This document shows, in pieces, positions 1 through 7,073 of a stretch of DNA of 18,195 bases. The translations under genes and the position numbers were made by a program. The first letter of the stretch is position 1. Every line of letters starts with the position of its first letter. The notes under the pieces were generated by a model. That model made no database searches. It was not told the origin of the DNA and worked only from the letters and a program-made list of their open reading frames with translations. The stretch spans positions 1 to 18,195 of the forward strand of contig JAUILB010000018.1 of the NCBI GenBank assembly GCA_030432815.1, given 5' to 3'. The stretch comes from Alphaproteobacteria bacterium (GTDB taxonomy: Bacteria; Pseudomonadota; Alphaproteobacteria; Sphingomonadales; Emcibacteraceae).

Positions 1-1114
1 TCTTTCCAATAAGTGGTGCGCCATCGGCTGTCATTGGCCGGAAGCCAGACCATTCTTTCACCTTCGCCTTATCAGTTTTTAAGCTAAGATCATGGTACAT
101 TTCATTAAGAAAACCGTAAAGGTTATCAATACGCTCTTTCGTCAGTGTATCATCAAACCCGGTAAGTTCTGCGGTTCCCGCCACACGTAAAACATTGCCA
201 AGCGGCGTAATCGCAGCGTGAAAGCCATCATCAACGATTGGCATTCTTGGACCACGGTTCCACCCGTCCAATGGTACCGAAATCGAGTAACCTTTGGCGG
301 GCCTTACGGGGATATTGATGCCAATTTTCTTACCCAATGGATAGGAAAAACTACCAGCGCATAACACAAATTTATCGGATATCACATCACCGTGGTCTGT
401 TATCAGTTTTTCTATGGACGGGCCATTTCTGATCACATCTTTGACCGTAATACCATAACGAAACTTAACCCCCAACCTTTCAGCATGTTTTGTCATTTCA
501 CAGGTAAATTTATAAGCGTTCCCCGCTTCATCATCCGGAAAGTAAATTCCGCCACAAAGTTCATCCTTTATCGGTTCAAGTGATGGTTCAACGCTTATTA
601 CTTCATCCGCATTTAAAATTTGATGACGCATATTATGTTCAGCTAAATGGGTGGCCAGCTTTGCGTATTCTTCCATGCTTTTTTGATCACGGAATATTTT
701 GATGGAACCGGTTTGCAATCCTTCATAATCCAGCTCTAGTTCTTCTCTGAGGTTTTTAAGAATTTTTAATGAATAACAACTTAAGTCAGCACTTTTGTGC
801 ATATTGCTGATAAACCTGTCTTCGCTGGAATTAAGCAGAAACCTTATCCCCCAGCCGATAAGCGACGGGATCGCCTTAAGACGGAGTAAGAACCCACTGT
901 GGCTGTTGCCAATATTTTTTAAAACGGTGAACAATATACCTGGCGAATTCCACGGATCCGCCATGGATGGTGTCAACATACCCGCATTGGCAAAGCTGGT
1001 TTCAAGTGCAGGGCCGTTTTGCCGCTCGATAACTTCTACTTCATGGCCGGATTTCGCAAGAAAATAGGCACTTGTTACACCAATTATGCCGGCCCCGATA
1101 ATGGTGACTTTCAT
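1..1114 (-). CDS. dadA: D-amino-acid dehydrogenase, DadA-like FAD oxidoreductase (C-terminus cut by window start)
   Basis: The gene runs leftward off the window; 371 codons are visible and about 45-60 C-terminal residues are probably missing, judging from the usual 410-430 aa of the family. The N-terminus MKVTIIGAGIIGVTSAYFLA is a dinucleotide-binding GxGxxG fold, followed by an acidic residue closing the second strand (VEVIER), as in the DAO/DadA family. Near the cut end, EWSGFRPMTADGAPLIG matches the conserved FAD-contacting WxGxRPMTxDGxPxIG segment. Family members oxidise D-amino acids to 2-oxo acids and ammonia at the inner membrane face, passing electrons to the respiratory chain. The start is the ATG at 1114-1112, with AAAGAG upstream. 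It is divergent from the reductive-dehalogenase-like gene. The exact substrate (D-alanine, other D-amino acids, or D-hydroxyproline as in related enzymes) cannot be told from sequence. Confidence 0.88.
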   Translation of the reverse strand, partial: MKVTIIGAGIIGVTSAYFLAKSGHEVEVIERQNGPALETSFANAGMLTPSMADPWNSPGILFTVLKNIGNSHSGFLLRLKAIPSLIGWGIRFLLNSSEDRFISNMHKSADLSCYSLKILKNLREELELDYEGLQTGSIKIFRDQKSMEEYAKLATHLAEHNMRHQILNADEVISVEPSLEPIKDELCGGIYFPDDEAGNAYKFTCEMTKHAERLGVKFRYGITVKDVIRNGPSIEKLITDHGDVISDKFVLCAGSFSYPLGKKIGINIPVRPAKGYSISVPLDGWNRGPRMPIVDDGFHAAITPLGNVLRVAGTAELTGFDDTLTKERIDNLYGFLNEMYHDLSLKTDKAKVKEWSGFRPMTADGAPLIGK

Positions 1115-1284
1115 TTTTGATACGCTCTTTGTCAAATTTTTAAATCAACATATACCAATAATGAATAGACGTAAATTGATCAACATGTTAACTCCCGGAA
1201 TGTTTAATTCCGCTAAATTATTTGAAGCAAAAGATATTTCGGTATAACGTTAGAAACGAAAACAACCCTAAAGACCAATATTAA
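1115..1284. promoter_or_regulatory. Divergent promoter region between dadA-like and reductive-dehalogenase-like genes
   Basis: This 170-bp AT-rich spacer must hold both promoters. For the rightward gene a weak candidate is TTGAAG (1222-1227) and TATAAC (1243-1248) with a short 15-bp spacer. Overlapping palindromes TTGATCAA (1176-1183) and AACATGTT (1182-1189), followed by GTTAAC (1187-1192), could be an operator. An inverted repeat CGGAAT-N5-ATTCCG spans 1196-1212. I see no cobalamin riboswitch-like structure and no long open frame. The assignment of any individual element is tentative. Confidence 0.35.
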
Positions 1285-2508
1285 ATGAATAACCCAGAGA
1301 AAATAAAAACCAAAAATTCGAAACCGATTGATGAAAAAACCGGCGTAGAAGTTGATGTTGATTTTGAGCGGTTTGATCAAAAATTCGATATTTATTGCCG
1401 CGCCCTGTGGGATCCGGAGATCAGGTCCGAAAAATCAGACAAATTTTTTGAGGGTTATTATATGCCATACGCCAAGGCGCGCAAAACAGACGGTTTCAGC
1501 CAGAAAGACTATGCCTTCAGGAATGCCGCATGGCATGTGAATAATGTGATACGAGACATAGAAAAATCCGGCGAATTCAGAAAAGAAAAACCCGATGAAA
1601 TTCGAAAAGAAGGATTTTGGGATTACTATACATCACATGATGAGGGATGGCCGGAACCCTACCAATTCGAAAGCCCCGCAGAAGCAACACAGGATCTTAA
1701 AAAAGTCGCCGGTTTTTGTGGTGTGGGTGACCTTGGTGTCTGCAAATATGATGAGCGCTGGATGTATAAGTCCATTTTTACGAAACAGGGAAACGGTCAA
1801 AAACCACAGGAAATCCCGGATGACATTCCCAATGTGATCGTTACATTGGAACCGATGGATCGCGACCTGATCAGAACAGTCCCATCGGCGCTATCAGGCG
1901 CAGCAACAGGGCTTGGTTATACCTTTGACGGCGTGGCCATCATAACACTTGCACAATATATCAGGAATATGGGCTACCGTGCCTATGCAACACTTAATGA
2001 CAGTGCGCTTTGTATCCCGCTGGCCCTGCAGGCGGGACTTGGGGAAGTTGGCCGTCATGGCATGTTGATTAACGAAAAATATGGACCGCGCTTTCGCATT
2101 GGAAAAATCTTCACCGATATGCCGCTCGAAATTAATGAACCCAAAAAACTGGGTGTGGAAGAATTTTGCAATATATGTGACCGCTGTGCTCAGGCATGCC
2201 CCCCAAAGGCAATCCCTTTTGATGAACCATCTTACCATGTTCATAGCGAGAGCAACATCCGGGGCGTTAAGAAATGGACCCCGTCCGCAGAAAAATGTTT
2301 TAAATTTTGGTGTAATCAGAATACCGACTGCATCATCTGTATTCGTTCCTGCCCCTATAATCGCGATTTTAAGAAATGGTACCACCGCGCATGGCTTAAA
2401 CTTGCGAAAAGCCCATTGAAGACGCTTGCCCTGAAACTGGATGACTGGTTTATGGACAGGGGCAGACTTAAAACAGGCCATTGGTGGCGTCCGGAAAATA
2501 ACAAGTGA
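1285..2508 (+). CDS. Reductive-dehalogenase-like corrinoid/4Fe-4S protein, soluble form
   Basis: This 407-aa protein resembles RdhA-type reductive dehalogenases. The C-terminal part has two ferredoxin-type motifs: C295-x2-C298-x2-C301-x3-C305-P, then C338-x10-C349-x2-C352-x3-C356-P, enough for two 4Fe-4S clusters. Before them, residues 229-281 (GYRAY...LQAGLGEVGRHGMLI...GPRFRIGKIFTDMPLE) match the corrinoid-binding core of RdhA. There is no Tat signal (no RRxFxK) and no membrane segment, so the protein is predicted cytoplasmic. It also lacks the C-terminal flavin/ferredoxin reductase domains of self-sufficient catabolic enzymes such as NpRdhA, so an external electron donor would be needed. 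Family chemistry is cobalamin-dependent removal of halide from organohalides, but many marine homologues have no tested substrate. QueG (epoxyqueuosine reductase) is a related fold, but its signature is different. The start is the ATG at 1285 with only a weak AAAGA upstream. It is coupled to the next gene by overlapping stop and start. Confidence 0.8.
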   Translation: MNNPEKIKTKNSKPIDEKTGVEVDVDFERFDQKFDIYCRALWDPEIRSEKSDKFFEGYYMPYAKARKTDGFSQKDYAFRNAAWHVNNVIRDIEKSGEFRKEKPDEIRKEGFWDYYTSHDEGWPEPYQFESPAEATQDLKKVAGFCGVGDLGVCKYDERWMYKSIFTKQGNGQKPQEIPDDIPNVIVTLEPMDRDLIRTVPSALSGAATGLGYTFDGVAIITLAQYIRNMGYRAYATLNDSALCIPLALQAGLGEVGRHGMLINEKYGPRFRIGKIFTDMPLEINEPKKLGVEEFCNICDRCAQACPPKAIPFDEPSYHVHSESNIRGVKKWTPSAEKCFKFWCNQNTDCIICIRSCPYNRDFKKWYHRAWLKLAKSPLKTLALKLDDWFMDRGRLKTGHWWRPENNK

Positions 2509-3344
2509 TTGACATTGGAAAATATCATCAACTCGTGGTTTCAAAACATGAAGATCACGGTATTTATCTCGCCGATGGCAGTGAAGAAATATTGCTCCCC
2601 AATCAATATCTATCTGAAAACGAAGAAGACTGGCAGATTGGAAAGTATCTGGACGTTTTCGTTTACCTGGATTCAGAAGACAGGCCCGTTGCTACGACTG
2701 AAAAACCTGCTGCATGTGTGGGTGAATGTGCCTATCTTCCTGTCATCGGCCAAAGTGGCTTTGGCAGCTTTCTCGACTGGGGATTAAGCAAAGACCTGCT
2801 TGTACCATTCAAGGAACAACGCATACCGATGGAAGCGGGCAGGTCCTATGTTGTTTATATTTTTCTTGATAACTCACAACGTATTGCGGCTTCGTCAATG
2901 CTTAGTCGGCATTTAAGTGAAATTAATGAAAATGATTTTGAAGAGCGACAGCCGGTGGATTTGCTTATCGCCAGCCGTAGTGATCTTGGGTTTAAGGCCG
3001 TAATAGATGGCAGCCATCTGGGTCTAATTCATAATAACGAACTTGTAAGACCTATTAAAATTGGTGAACACATGGAAGGATATATCGGAAAACCACGAAG
3101 TGATGGACGTATTAATCTGACCTTGCAAAAACTTGCCTACGAGGTCCGGGACGAATTATCAGATCAGATCCTTGATTATCTCAATCAAAATGGCGGCAGA
3201 ATAAATCTCACTGATAAAAGCTCTCCCGCTGAAATTAATGCTGTTTTTCATGTTAGCAAATCAAATTATAAAAAAGCACTTGGAAAATTACTCAAGGAAG
3301 GAAAAGTTATTTTCCATGAAAAAAGTGTAAGGCTTGCAAAATAG
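2505..3344 (+). CDS. cvfB: CvfB-family S1 RNA-binding protein
   Basis: The 279-aa product begins MIDIGKYHQLVVSKHEDHGI and continues with GSEEILLPNQYL, the typical opening of the CvfB/YitL family. The layout is three S1-like OB folds (about residues 1-62, 66-135 and 145-205; the second contains GSFLDWGLSKDLLVPF, the third GFKAVIDGSHLGLIHNNEL) and a C-terminal winged helix (about 212-279) ending in a beta-wing GKVIFHE. Members bind RNA and affect gene expression, for example virulence factors in Staphylococcus; the molecular role in proteobacteria is unclear. The start is GTG at 2505-2507, overlapping the TGA of the upstream gene (GTGA), which suggests translational coupling. The gene ends five bases before the end of a convergent transporter gene, with no obvious terminator hairpin between them. 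Confidence 0.85.
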   Translation: MIDIGKYHQLVVSKHEDHGIYLADGSEEILLPNQYLSENEEDWQIGKYLDVFVYLDSEDRPVATTEKPAACVGECAYLPVIGQSGFGSFLDWGLSKDLLVPFKEQRIPMEAGRSYVVYIFLDNSQRIAASSMLSRHLSEINENDFEERQPVDLLIASRSDLGFKAVIDGSHLGLIHNNELVRPIKIGEHMEGYIGKPRSDGRINLTLQKLAYEVRDELSDQILDYLNQNGGRINLTDKSSPAEINAVFHVSKSNYKKALGKLLKEGKVIFHEKSVRLAK

Positions 3345-3349
3345 ACGGA

Positions 3350-4864
3350 CTATCCAGCATTACGTAAATGGTCAGGGATTATTTTTTTCTCCAGCAATTC
3401 AAACATCAGTTCAACAAAAATTGCCAGACATGCAGCTGGAATTGCCCCCTGGAGGATTAGATTGGTATCATTAAGGGCAAGTCCCGTCACAATCGGCTCT
3501 CCAAGTCCACCCGCACCGATAAAAGCTGCAAGCGTCGCTGTCCCGATACAAATAACAGTTGCCGTTCTGACGCCGGCAAGAATATTAGGTAGCGCCAGTG
3601 GAAAAAGCACATAACGAAGCTGTTGAAATTTTGTCATCCCTATTGCACTGGATACCTTTGCAAGAACAGGATCAATAGTTGAAAGGGCTGTTATTGCACT
3701 TCTTAATATAGGCAGCAATGAATATAAAAACAGGGCTGTTATGGCTGGCACTTCCCCTATACCAAGAAGGGGAATCATAAGAGCAAGTAACGCTATTGAC
3801 GGGATTGTCTGCATAAGTCCCGAAACATAAATCACATAACGGGATAGCTTTTGCGATCTGAATATGAGTAGCGCCAGACTTAACCCTACAACGCACCCAA
3901 TGCTAAGCGCAGTTAAGGTAAGCTTTATATGGGTAACTGTATTATTTATCAGTGATGAAATTACAGTGTTACCTGCCTGATCTTGCGTGTTGGAAGTTAG
4001 TCCTCGTTCGTTTAAAAACTGCTGCGCTACTTCAGCAAATGATTTTTGTTCTATCACCACTTTGGCATTTAGTGCCCTCATTTGTTCATCGCTTAAGATA
4101 TTTTCAAGCTGCAAAAGTATTTCTCTTGCTCGCGTGGAAAAATCCAATCGTGTTAAAGCCGCACCATAATATTTAGGAAAAAATTCCAGATCATCTTCCA
4201 AAAAAACCAACCCGTACCTCTCAACATCACCATCCGTTGTGTAAGCATCGGTAACATCGATTGCACCCTCGTCTATGGCCTTATAGGCCAGTCCATGCTG
4301 AATACCGGCGGCATTATGTGTTAGATCATATGTTGACTTAAGGGCTTCCCACCCGTCATCACGGTTTAGAAATTCGTGACTGAAATTCAGTACCAAATCC
4401 GGATGTAATTTAAGGTCAGATATTTTAGTAATATTGTTTTGATCACTAAGATGTTTTTTAAGCGCAAGAGCATAAGAATTGTTAAACCCAAATCGCGCAA
4501 ATATATTTAAGTCCCGCTTATTTAAACCTATATTATAAGAATCTATGGACGTGGTATCTTCCGGTCTTTCATCAGGATCAAAAATAACTGCTGAAATGGT
4601 GCCCGTATATTCAGGGTATAAATCAATTTCACCTTCCCGAAGCGCATTATAACAGATCAGGGTACCGCCAAACCCAAACTTCCGTTCCACTGCTATCCCG
4701 TTATTTTCTAAAAGCTGGGCCATTATCTCAGCAAGTAAATAATTTTCAGAATCCATTTTACTGCCAATGATTATGGTTTTTTCGTCTGCACGCACGAAAG
4801 AACCTGCAAATAGCAAAAACGCTATTCCAACAATAAAAAATAGTCCTGTTTTTGATAAGGTGAT
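3350..4864 (-). CDS. Osmoprotectant-type ABC transporter: substrate-binding protein fused to permease (OpuC/ProXW-like)
   Basis: Numbered from TTG 4816, residues 12-270 form an OpuAC/QAT-type binding protein: TIIIGSK, GGTLICYNALREGEIDLYPE (51-70) and DAYTTDG (190-196) are family hallmarks. Residues 290-475 form a MetI/ProW-type permease with five predicted helices and the cytoplasmic EAA loop SAIGMTKFQQLRYVLFP (390-406), which contacts the ATPase. The usual fusion is permease first, binding protein last; here the order is reversed, with the binding domain at the periplasmic N-terminus. Five helices with N-out and C-in put the EAA loop in the cytoplasm, so the topology is consistent. The frame stays open upstream of 4816 to TAA 4879-4877, and the extension reads as a signal peptide (TLSKTGLFFIVGIAFLLFAG). 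I therefore place the start at ATC 4864, seven bases after AGAGG; TTG 4816 would leave a truncated signal. The ATPase partner is probably the gene at 7523-8257. The substrate is unknown: betaine, proline or citrulline-like. Confidence 0.85.
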   Translation of the reverse strand: MTLSKTGLFFIVGIAFLLFAGSFVRADEKTIIIGSKMDSENYLLAEIMAQLLENNGIAVERKFGFGGTLICYNALREGEIDLYPEYTGTISAVIFDPDERPEDTTSIDSYNIGLNKRDLNIFARFGFNNSYALALKKHLSDQNNITKISDLKLHPDLVLNFSHEFLNRDDGWEALKSTYDLTHNAAGIQHGLAYKAIDEGAIDVTDAYTTDGDVERYGLVFLEDDLEFFPKYYGAALTRLDFSTRAREILLQLENILSDEQMRALNAKVVIEQKSFAEVAQQFLNERGLTSNTQDQAGNTVISSLINNTVTHIKLTLTALSIGCVVGLSLALLIFRSQKLSRYVIYVSGLMQTIPSIALLALMIPLLGIGEVPAITALFLYSLLPILRSAITALSTIDPVLAKVSSAIGMTKFQQLRYVLFPLALPNILAGVRTATVICIGTATLAAFIGAGGLGEPIVTGLALNDTNLILQGAIPAACLAIFVELMFELLEKKIIPDHLRNAG

Positions 4865-4871
4865 TTGAATA

Positions 4872-4878
4872 CCTCTTT
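4872..4878 (-). promoter_or_regulatory. Ribosome-binding site pointing to a non-standard start codon
   Basis: On the minus strand AAAGAGG occupies 4878-4872, overlapping the in-frame TAA at 4879-4877. It lies seven bases before ATC 4864-4862 and one base before ATT 4870-4868. No ATG, GTG or TTG occurs in this frame between the stop and TTG 4816. The placement supports initiation at ATC, preserving a full signal peptide. Confidence 0.4.
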
Positions 4879-4921
4879 ATTTCTGCCGTTCAATATCAAT
4901 TATTTGCAGCTGAGTGTCAAC

Positions 4922-5848
4922 TTAGCGCGGCAGTAGATGTATTCCCGCCAACATGCAGCGTACCGATCCACCTGCAAGTTCGATGGTGGGAATAGTAAGA
5001 GGAATAATAGTTGTACTCTGTTCAATAATTGCTATTTGGTCTGCTTTAAGGGCTTCAAATGCCGTCTTTGAAAGGGCCAGTAGCCGCCCTTTATTACTTT
5101 GAAGCTCAAGTGCGTTACCGGCAAATCTGGCAATCTGATCATTTGTAAGGGCGATCACGTCCCGACCTGATGTTTCAAACCGTTTAACGATTTCTGATCG
5201 CCGTAAAGCATTGGTAATCATATCCAATCCGATCATGACAAAATCCGTCGCAACGCACATCAGAACATTTGTGTGGTAAATGGCTTTCCCTTTTTCATCA
5301 AGGGCATCAAATACCATTGGTTCATAACCAAAATGGGTGCAAAACCGTTCAAGCGCCACCGGGTCAGTTCTATTGGATTTGATCGCATAAGCCGTTCTGT
5401 CAATATGATCAAGAACCATTGCACCGGTACCCTCAAGAAACAGACCATCCGGCTCAAGCCCTGAATAATCAATTATATCCTGAACACGGTATTCGCTTTT
5501 AAGCATTTCTATTACATCATAGCGTCTTTCAAGCCTTCTGTTTTCTGCATACATGGGATAGATCGCAACATGCCCGCCCGGATGCGTTGAGAACCAGTTA
5601 TTGGGAAAAACGGAATCCGGTGTTTTTGTTCCGGTATCTTCAAAAATATGAACTTTTACGCCCTTATCTTCCAGGGTTTTTGCGGCTTTACTCGCTTCAT
5701 CATAGGCATCTTTTGCAATTTCATCACGGGAACGTATTATATCCAACTGCTGAAATGCATTATCCTTTGCGGTTTCCTCATTGGGCGAAAAATGATGTGG
5801 CCTGATCATAATCACGGAAGCAGGTGCCTGTGCGCTTCTTCGGTCCAT
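4922..5848 (-). CDS. ctlX: Citrulline hydrolase CtlX-like (guanidino/ureido-modifying enzyme superfamily)
   Basis: This 308-aa protein belongs to the arginine deiminase/DDAH superfamily (pentein fold). Numbered from the ATG, FPNNWFSTH (81-89), FLEGTGAMV (137-145), the catalytic histidine in YHTNV (His192) and the C-terminal nucleophile in GGSVRCMLAG (Cys298) are all present, so it should be active. The combination FPNNWFSTH and GGSVRCM is typical of the CtlX branch, whose members hydrolyse citrulline to ornithine, ammonia and CO2. A dimethylarginine hydrolase role is the main alternative. Context supports citrulline, because the adjacent upstream gene encodes ornithine cyclodeaminase, which would use the ornithine formed. 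The gene lies seven to ten bases after that gene on the same strand, so they form an operon. GTG 5851 and ATG 5848 are both possible; GGGAG has better spacing to the ATG. No signal peptide is seen, so it is cytoplasmic. Confidence 0.85.
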   Translation of the reverse strand: MDRRSAQAPASVIMIRPHHFSPNEETAKDNAFQQLDIIRSRDEIAKDAYDEASKAAKTLEDKGVKVHIFEDTGTKTPDSVFPNNWFSTHPGGHVAIYPMYAENRRLERRYDVIEMLKSEYRVQDIIDYSGLEPDGLFLEGTGAMVLDHIDRTAYAIKSNRTDPVALERFCTHFGYEPMVFDALDEKGKAIYHTNVLMCVATDFVMIGLDMITNALRRSEIVKRFETSGRDVIALTNDQIARFAGNALELQSNKGRLLALSKTAFEALKADQIAIIEQSTTIIPLTIPTIELAGGSVRCMLAGIHLLPR

Positions 5849-5858
5849 CACTTGCTCC

Positions 5859-6926
5859 CTAGCTTAAGTTCTTTTCCGCCCGCAAGATCATCCCGTACAA
5901 ATCACGCGGGTCATCAGGATCAGCAAGCATATCCAAATTTGTAAAATGACCAGTTTTTTGAAGCTGATCACGAATATATCTAAGCGCGGAAAAATCTTCT
6001 ATCGCAAAGCCAACACTATCAAACAATGTGATCTGCTTATCATTTGTCCGCCCTTCCACTTCGCCAGTCATAACCTGCCATAGCTCCTTAACCGGATAAT
6101 CATCGTCAAGTTGCTGTATTTCACCTTCTATTCGTGTTTGGGGGGTGTATTCGACAAAAATATCCGAGCGAAGCAAAATATCCTTATGCAGTTCTGTTTT
6201 CCCGGGACAGTCGCCGCCAATTGCGTTGATATGGACGCCGGCTCCAACCATATTATCGGTCAGGATCGTCGCATACTGCTTATCCGCAGTTACGGTTGTA
6301 ATAATTTCGGCACCTTCCACAGCAGACTGCTCACTATCGCATTTCACCATTTTAAGCCCTGAATTACTCAAATTTTTGATACAGCGATCAGTTGCTGAAC
6401 TGTCGATGTCATACAGACGCAAATCCGTAATACCGCAAATAGCCTTGAAGGCAAGTGCCTGAAACTCAGACTGCGCACCGTTTCCGATCATCGCCATCGT
6501 TTTTGACCCCTTGGGCATAAGGTATTTAGCGGCCATCGCCGATGTGGCAGCCGTTCTGAGCGCGGTCAGAATTGTCATTTCTGTAAGCATCACCGGATAA
6601 CCGGTATCCACATCTGCAAGCACCCCAAAAGCGGTTACCGTTTGGAGGCCGTCTTTTGTATTTTTGGGATGGCCGTTTACATACTTAAAACCATAATCAT
6701 GACCGTCGCTTGTCGGCATTAATTCGATAACACCTTCATTGGAATGGGATGCTATACGAGGTGTTTTATCAAAAAGATCCCACCGTCTGAAATCTTCTTC
6801 AAGATATTCGCAGAGCCCGACCAGCACATTTTCAACACCAATTTCCAAAATAATTTTCATCATGTCGTCAACACTGACGAATGGCACAAGGTTTAATTCA
6901 TTTATTGGTTTATCTAACATTGCCAT
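5859..6926 (-). CDS. Ornithine cyclodeaminase
   Basis: This enzyme of the ornithine cyclodeaminase/mu-crystallin family converts L-ornithine to L-proline plus ammonia using tightly bound NAD. Numbered from the upstream TTG at 6932, the dinucleotide-binding stretch AMIGNGAQSEFQALAF (147-162), the substrate-region LTALRTAATSAMAAKYL (122-138) and HINAIGGDCPGKTELHKDIL (234-253, with the catalytic Asp at 241) match true ornithine cyclodeaminases rather than ketimine reductases. The total length of about 355 aa is normal. TTG 6932, ATG 6926 and ATG 6920 are possible starts; none has a strong ribosome-binding site and I chose the first ATG. It is the first gene of the run with the CtlX-like gene and is divergent from an Lrp/AsnC regulator, which probably controls it through the AT-rich spacer. 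Confidence 0.9.
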   Translation of the reverse strand: MAMLDKPINELNLVPFVSVDDMMKIILEIGVENVLVGLCEYLEEDFRRWDLFDKTPRIASHSNEGVIELMPTSDGHDYGFKYVNGHPKNTKDGLQTVTAFGVLADVDTGYPVMLTEMTILTALRTAATSAMAAKYLMPKGSKTMAMIGNGAQSEFQALAFKAICGITDLRLYDIDSSATDRCIKNLSNSGLKMVKCDSEQSAVEGAEIITTVTADKQYATILTDNMVGAGVHINAIGGDCPGKTELHKDILLRSDIFVEYTPQTRIEGEIQQLDDDYPVKELWQVMTGEVEGRTNDKQITLFDSVGFAIEDFSALRYIRDQLQKTGHFTNLDMLADPDDPRDLYGMILRAEKNLS

Positions 6927-6974
6927 ACCCAATTCATTGGCTAAAAGTTATTAAAAAATCATCTTATTCATACA

Positions 6975-7007
6975 ATTTTTTATAAACAATGGCATTTTTT
7001 TATAAAA
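6975..7007. promoter_or_regulatory. Helically phased AT-rich direct repeats, candidate Lrp/AsnC operator
   Basis: Two similar blocks, ATTTTTTATAAA (6975-6986) and ATTTTTTTATAAAA (6994-7007), repeat with the ATAAA parts 20 bases apart, that is two helical turns. They lie in the spacer between ornithine cyclodeaminase and the divergent Lrp-type gene. Lrp/AsnC proteins bind such AT-rich phased sites as multimers. TATAAA in either block could also serve as a -10 element. The identity is inferred from position and spacing only. Confidence 0.4.
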
Positions 7008-7073
7008 TATGCTCAAAAATATGTAATAATGATACCAGTTTATATAAAAATCGCCAAAAGCGGGGTCAACTTC

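Noticed and set aside
1115..1284. Cobalamin riboswitch before the corrinoid-dependent gene
   Set aside because: The spacer is too short, and no B12-box-like conserved core or multi-stem structure could be found by reading it.
1285..2508. Epoxyqueuosine reductase (QueG) as the product
   Set aside because: QueG shares the corrinoid/ferredoxin fold, but the core here (GEVGRHGMLI, GPRFRIGKIFTDMPLE) and the long N-terminal region fit RdhA-like proteins better than the QueG motif with WIGKNT.
1894..2544. 216-codon minus-strand open frame opposite the dehalogenase-like gene
   Set aside because: It lies wholly against a well-supported gene, is rich in Cys and His from reverse-read codons, and resembles no family.
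3330..3360. Intrinsic terminator between the convergent CvfB and transporter genes
   Set aside because: Only five bases separate the stops and no GC-rich hairpin with a T-run is visible.
7029..7073. Upstream ATG 7029 as start of the Lrp-type regulator
   Set aside because: The 15 extra residues have no family similarity and no ribosome-binding site, whereas ATG 7074 has GGGG at good spacing and gives the usual length.
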